A DNA stretch of 18,609 nucleotides from Candidatus Hydrogenedens terephthalaticus JGI OTU-1 (GTDB taxonomy: Bacteria > Hydrogenedentota > Hydrogenedentia > Hydrogenedentales > Hydrogenedentaceae): NCBI GenBank assembly GCA_000493945.1, contig AWNW01000035.1, positions 1 to 18,609 on the forward strand. Direction: 5' to 3'. Under the pieces are notes generated by a model. It did no database searches and was not told where the DNA came from. It saw only the letters and a list, made by a program, of their open reading frames with translations. The position numbers were made by a program, and so were the translations under genes. Of the stretch, positions 14,778 through 18,609 are shown piece by piece. How positions within the stretch are numbered: the stretch's first letter is position 1; each line of letters opens with the position of its first letter.

Positions 14778-17229
14778 AATAGATTATCTCCCAAAGATGT
14801 TTCATAATTCCCTTGTTTTGAATTTGGTTATATTCATAAATTTTTTGCGAAGTTCCTTCTTCATCTCCTATCACTTTACAGGTTTCTATGAGGAGGTTCC
14901 ATGCAGGGAGATAATAAGGGAAACTTTTTACGGCTTCTTCAAGCCTATTATTTGCTTCTTCCACTTTCCCATTATCAAACAATTGTTCTGCTTCTAATGT
15001 AAGTAGTCGTGAGAGTTCGTAATAGTTACTAACTTCTTTGACTGAAATAGAAATGGCTTGTCGAGTCATTTCTATTGCTCGGGAGATCTCTCCTTCGTCT
15101 TCATAAATGAAAGCGAGGAAGTTGTAGGGGAAGGGTGATGTTGGTTTGTCATTTACAATCTCGATAAGCATTTTTTTATATTCATCAACTTTCCCCAATT
15201 TTTTGGCAGCCTGGTAAACAAAATCAAAACTATCCCAGGACCATTGAGATTTCTGTAATATGGATTTCCATTGCTGAAATTTTGCATCCGAAGATAAAGT
15301 GTGATTTTTTTCTATAAGAAAACATTGAAACAGTGCCTTTTTCGTGCTGGAGTTAAATGGATTCGAAATAATTTTATTGCTTAATGTTATTGCTTCGTTC
15401 CAATCCTCTTTAAGAATTGCATATTTGAGTCTATATTCTGAAATATCGTGAAAAGCATAATTCTGTTGAAATTTCTGGAGCAAGGTATCTAATTGAGAAT
15501 AATTTTTGCTATTTAAATAAAAATCAATGGCAAGGTAATAATAATTTATATCGTTTCCTTTATCTTTTAATAACTTTTCTATTATTTCTGTTCCTTGTCG
15601 AAAAGCACCTAACATCTTTAAAGCTTCTAAGTATTTGATAATGAGACCATAAGGTTTTTGTTTATCAAAGAAGTCAAAATGGTATACCAAGAACTCCATA
15701 ACAGAAAAATCATAAGTCCCGGATAAAGGAGAATCTTTTTTTAAAGAGTTGGGTAAGAATCTTTGATGCATGAGAGTTAAAAAATTTCTCATATCTTTTG
15801 CTTGGCTAATAGTTGGATAATTGATTACAGCATCGAGATTAGAATTAATCATAAATTTTCCAACGAATTCATTTTCATTTGCTGGGATACCTAAAAGTAG
15901 TTTTGCTTCATCATAGGTGGTAATAGGGATGTTATGGGGGTTTGAAATATTAAGTGAGAAAGTAGGAATGCAATGGGCTATAATATATCTTAAGTAGGCA
16001 CAAGCGGTTAGATATGCTCCGTTGAAGTTAAAATGACATGAATCAGTAAACATATCATTTCCTGGAGTACCTGCAAACGCATAAGAAGCAAGTTCTTGTT
16101 CCACAGGCACAAGAAATACCCTATTTGATTCTCCATACTCTTTTGTTACTTTTTCTATAGTCTCGTTTATAAATTGTTTAGAGCGCACAAAGCCAAATCC
16201 GTCTTTCTCCCTTGCCTCGATAAAGTTTTTGCGAGCTTCTTCATAATTTTTTTCTGCAATAAAACACCAGCCCAATAGGAAATAAGGTAGTGCTGGTGAA
16301 TTGTCAATTTCAAACGATTTTTTCAAATTCTTTTTTGCCTCTTCAACATTATCGTTAATAAGGTTTTCTATTCCACTGTCAATTAGTTTTTCCCACAAGG
16401 ATATCACTTCCTGGCTGATGTTCTCCTTGAAATAGGAATCTTTGGGAGGCCAGTCGCGAAGATTAGAAGCCATCGTCCCTACGAATACCGGTATTTTTCG
16501 GCTTATAAATGTGTCTATGATAGCCTTAAGATTGTTTTCAAAATAATTATTCACTTTGGTCAAGTTGGGATTGTCAAAGCGAATTTGAGAATGAGAAACA
16601 GATTTCTTTCGAAATAATGGGATTCTTTTTAGATTTTGTGTGAGATATAGATCTTGGATTTGAATTTGTAGTTGAACAAGCCAGGGAGGTTGGGGAATGG
16701 AGTTTTTAAAATCATGAAGCAGCCCAAAAGTACCATGGACTTCATTATTGCCCATGTAAATTAATACTATATCGGGCTGTAAAAAAAGGCTGTTTTGGGC
16801 AACATAGCGTAATACATGGGAGTTAATTCCAGCAAAACATAAACTAAAAATTTCCCAATGGTATTGGGGATACATTTGATTTAACATGGCTTCTAAAAAT
16901 TTACCGAATCCATACTTCGCATCAGGCCAGCCCAATGCCGCAGACTCACCAAAAACGAAGATGCGGATAGTGCCTTGAGGTTTAGGAAGTTTAATTGCTG
17001 TGATATAGGGTTCAAATTCGCCCGGATCAACGGGATGTTCGAAGAACTGTTGATAGAAATCAAGATTTTTGGTATATACCTTTCCTTGTTCCGTTGTATG
17101 TTCGATCCATGGGGAAAGATTTTTTCCCCACCCTTCATAGCGTAAAAATAATTCTATGCCTGAAAGTAAAAGTAGAGGGATAACAACATAGAAAAGAAAA
17201 GATTTTAAAAGGAGCCTTATTAAGTTCAT
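14776..17229 (-). CDS. Membrane-anchored SGNH hydrolase with TPR-like segments
   Basis: An N-terminal membrane segment (about 9-29) anchors an 817-aa protein whose bulk should lie outside the cytoplasm. SGNH blocks are complete: Ser96 in FGESAALG, Gly134 in CFAGINSH, Asn162 in MGNNEVHG, and Asp396/His399 in TDSCHFNFNG. Such enzymes are esterases or acyl transferases. Between the third and last blocks, about 287-343 is a TPR-like helical insertion (YFLLGWCFIAEKNYEEARKN), and a longer TPR-like tail fills roughly 520-800. Similar GESAA-type SGNH/TPR proteins are known from uncultured phyla, but I know no defined substrate. It begins 13 nt after the DUF6599-like gene, without a clear Shine-Dalgarno sequence, and ends 8 nt before the PMH-like gene. 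Glycan or envelope-polymer deacylation or acylation is one possible role; this is an inference. Confidence 0.75.
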   Translation of the reverse strand: MNLIRLLLKSFLFYVVIPLLLLSGIELFLRYEGWGKNLSPWIEHTTEQGKVYTKNLDFYQQFFEHPVDPGEFEPYITAIKLPKPQGTIRIFVFGESAALGWPDAKYGFGKFLEAMLNQMYPQYHWEIFSLCFAGINSHVLRYVAQNSLFLQPDIVLIYMGNNEVHGTFGLLHDFKNSIPQPPWLVQLQIQIQDLYLTQNLKRIPLFRKKSVSHSQIRFDNPNLTKVNNYFENNLKAIIDTFISRKIPVFVGTMASNLRDWPPKDSYFKENISQEVISLWEKLIDSGIENLINDNVEEAKKNLKKSFEIDNSPALPYFLLGWCFIAEKNYEEARKNFIEAREKDGFGFVRSKQFINETIEKVTKEYGESNRVFLVPVEQELASYAFAGTPGNDMFTDSCHFNFNGAYLTACAYLRYIIAHCIPTFSLNISNPHNIPITTYDEAKLLLGIPANENEFVGKFMINSNLDAVINYPTISQAKDMRNFLTLMHQRFLPNSLKKDSPLSGTYDFSVMEFLVYHFDFFDKQKPYGLIIKYLEALKMLGAFRQGTEIIEKLLKDKGNDINYYYLAIDFYLNSKNYSQLDTLLQKFQQNYAFHDISEYRLKYAILKEDWNEAITLSNKIISNPFNSSTKKALFQCFLIEKNHTLSSDAKFQQWKSILQKSQWSWDSFDFVYQAAKKLGKVDEYKKMLIEIVNDKPTSPFPYNFLAFIYEDEGEISRAIEMTRQAISISVKEVSNYYELSRLLTLEAEQLFDNGKVEEANNRLEEAVKSFPYYLPAWNLLIETCKVIGDEEGTSQKIYEYNQIQNKGIMKHLWEIIY

Positions 17230-17242
17230 ATAAGTGTTTTAA

Positions 17243-18139
17243 TTACTTACTTGTATCCGCTTTTGTTTTTTCTATGAAACACAATTTTATTTTGGAATGG
17301 ATGTCTTTTAGTTCTGGAATATTACCATCAGGCAACCATAAGCCAATAATTCGATTTTTATATAAGGTTGTGATAGCGATTTCAGAAGTGGGAGCCGTGA
17401 TTTGGATTTCTTCCTGTTCCGTTTGATATTCAGCACCAATTTCATCCAGATAATTTTTATAATCTTCCCAACCCTTTTTTGCTTTCTCATTGTTTTCGAA
17501 CATGACTATAAATGCAGTGGCATTGCCCTTGCTTGTTTTGAACAAAGCAGTTATACCGCGTGGAAAGAAGTTTTGTGCCAGAACATCTTTGGCTAAATAG
17601 CATTCGCTCCTCTCGACTTTTTCGGGCATGTTGATGCATTCTAATTCGGGTGAATTGAGTTTTTCTGAGGGTAAAAGTTGAGATATAGCCTTTCCAAAAA
17701 GTTCAAGGGAGGATGATGAATTTTGTAATTGTTTGCCCGATAACTTAATAAAGTATTGTGATTGATAGAAAATCGCTTGATTTTGTCCTATTGTCCCATC
17801 ATTTCCATAAGGAAAAATTTCTTTATCTCGGTTCCGATGCACGGAATAAATACCAAAAGCATCTAATGGAGTTTTCATCTGGTAAATTTGTATTTCCAAT
17901 TCCTCTTCGGGTTGGTTCTTATTTTTATAGAACACAACAGTTAGTTTTTGAAAATTATAGGGGAGATAACGGTCGGCATCGCCGTTGATATAATCAAACA
18001 AATTTTCAGGACCAAACTCTAATATTTTGAGGTCCTTATTCCAATTTTCGATTGTCTCGGGTAGCTTCTCTTGAATAAGTAATATTGAAGTGCTACCCAA
18101 ACAAAAACTTAAGGACAGTGTGAGAAAAATATTAACCAT
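17243..18139 (-). CDS. Exported DUF6599-like protein
   Basis: The 298-aa product has an N-terminal hydrophobic signal (about 1-22). The mature part begins with ENLFDYINGDADRYLPYNF and has TPLDAFGIYSVHR further on, the two segments I associate with the DUF6599 family, whose biochemical role is unknown. The rest is mostly alternating strands and short helices without catalytic motifs. The signal region contains a Cys (LSFC), but the preceding residue is Phe, so a lipoprotein is unlikely. AGGA is about 9 nt before the ATG. It is the first gene of an operon with the SGNH/TPR and PMH-like genes; co-export with the SGNH protein suggests a shared periplasmic or surface process. Confidence 0.65.
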   Translation of the reverse strand: MVNIFLTLSLSFCLGSTSILLIQEKLPETIENWNKDLKILEFGPENLFDYINGDADRYLPYNFQKLTVVFYKNKNQPEEELEIQIYQMKTPLDAFGIYSVHRNRDKEIFPYGNDGTIGQNQAIFYQSQYFIKLSGKQLQNSSSSLELFGKAISQLLPSEKLNSPELECINMPEKVERSECYLAKDVLAQNFFPRGITALFKTSKGNATAFIVMFENNEKAKKGWEDYKNYLDEIGAEYQTEQEEIQITAPTSEIAITTLYKNRIIGLWLPDGNIPELKDIHSKIKLCFIEKTKADTSK

Positions 18140-18267
18140 GAAAGTAAATCCTATAATTAAAAATCATGTACATTATTGTTTATAATATAAATATATGATG
18201 TTTTATTTCACCTTTTAATGGTGGAATTTCCCCTTGTTAGATACGCTAAAACGATAGGAGTATTTTT
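18140..18267. other. Divergent promoter region
   Basis: This 128-bp AT-rich gap separates the minus-strand DUF6599 operon from the plus-strand aldo/keto reductase. A TATAAT occurs at 18181-18186 on the plus strand, with only a poor -35 (TTAAAA, 18157-18162). On the minus strand the best -10 is TATTAT in the same AT block, with no convincing -35. The gap must hold both promoters, but I cannot place them firmly. Confidence 0.4.
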
Positions 18268-18609
18268 ATGCTTTATACAGAATATGGCAAAACGGGTTTA
18301 AAAGTGTCGCGATTAGGTATGGGGGGTATGCGGTTTGAGGAACCTCATAAAACAGAGAAGATGGCGGAGGTCCTTATCCGTGCGTATGAATTGGGGATTA
18401 ACTTTTTTGATACGGCTCCTTCTTATTGTGAAGACCAGAGCGAGATAATCTATGGATATGCTTTTAAGCAGATGAAAAAGCCGCGAAATAGTTTTGTTGT
18501 ATGCTCCAAAACAATGGCGGATAATCCGAAGGATATCCGCGAAGCCTGTATGCGTAGTTTAGACCGGTTAGGGCTGGACTATATTGATATTTATTATGTA
18601 TGGTGTTTG
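18268..18609 (+). CDS. Aldo/keto reductase, N-terminal part
   Basis: NADPH-dependent aldo/keto reductases reduce carbonyls in a TIM barrel. The 114 codons in the window run off the right edge. They show the family start (YGKTGLKVSRLGMGGMRF) and the catalytic Asp48 and Tyr53 in FFDTAPSYCEDQSE, then Lys81 in VVCSKT. The fourth catalytic position, normally His in a YLLHWP-like strand, reads IDIYYVWCL here, with Trp112 at the His position by simple alignment. GGAG lies 7 nt before the ATG. The C-terminus, which would show whether this is the ferredoxin-containing subclass, is outside the window. Confidence 0.88.
   Translation, partial: MLYTEYGKTGLKVSRLGMGGMRFEEPHKTEKMAEVLIRAYELGINFFDTAPSYCEDQSEIIYGYAFKQMKKPRNSFVVCSKTMADNPKDIREACMRSLDRLGLDYIDIYYVWCL

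Noticed and set aside
14768..14794. TTG start for the PMH-like gene, overlapping the SGNH gene
   Set aside because: No suitable Shine-Dalgarno site was seen for it, whereas the ATG at 14767 has one at ideal spacing.
1..18609. Insertion sequences, prophage genes, tRNA or rRNA genes
   Set aside because: No transposase motifs, integrase, terminal inverted repeats or recognisable tRNA/rRNA sequence were seen in the reading.

Overview
The window looks like a chromosomal segment of an AT-rich, Gram-negative-type bacterium. Exported proteins, a DsbD thiol-disulfide transporter and a cardiolipin synthase imply a periplasm. No ribosomal RNA or other lineage marker is present. The mix of a formylglycine-type sulfatase-superfamily enzyme, an SGNH/TPR protein and a DUF6599-like protein recalls uncultured Hydrogenedentota or PVC-type bacteria; this is a low-confidence inference.

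Layout: (1) 1-4891 is a type II-C CRISPR-Cas locus. On the minus strand run cas9, cas1 and cas2. Beyond cas2 lies a candidate tracrRNA on the plus strand, then the end of a CRISPR array with 36-bp repeats and 30-bp spacers that continues off the left edge. Each visible repeat ends in an extended -10 promoter element on the plus strand, so crRNAs probably start inside spacers, as described for Neisseria II-C systems. (2) 4963-8145 holds cls (cardiolipin synthase) and dsbD, same strand as cas and upstream of it, possibly one long transcription unit. (3) 8306-9292 is a divergent gene for an exported ChbG/YdjC-type deacetylase, closed by a strong terminator. (4) 9570-13162 is a plus-strand beta-oxidation operon: a FadN-type fusion of 3-hydroxyacyl-CoA dehydrogenase and enoyl-CoA hydratase, then a thiolase, with a perfect FNR-type box and a good promoter upstream and a terminator downstream. 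(5) 18139-13262 (minus) is a three-gene operon: an exported DUF6599-like protein, a membrane-anchored SGNH hydrolase carrying TPR-like segments, and a sulfatase / phosphonate-monoester-hydrolase-like enzyme. (6) From 18268 a divergent aldo/keto reductase gene runs off the right edge.

The most interesting parts are the CRISPR locus (repeat-borne promoters, a tracrRNA promoter that borrows its -35 from the terminal repeat, a hairpin shared between tracrRNA and cas operon end, and a Cas9 with two highly charged insertions) and the uncharacterised DUF6599/SGNH-TPR/PMH-like operon. No insertion sequence, tRNA or rRNA gene was seen. No gene-free stretch exceeds 300 bases.
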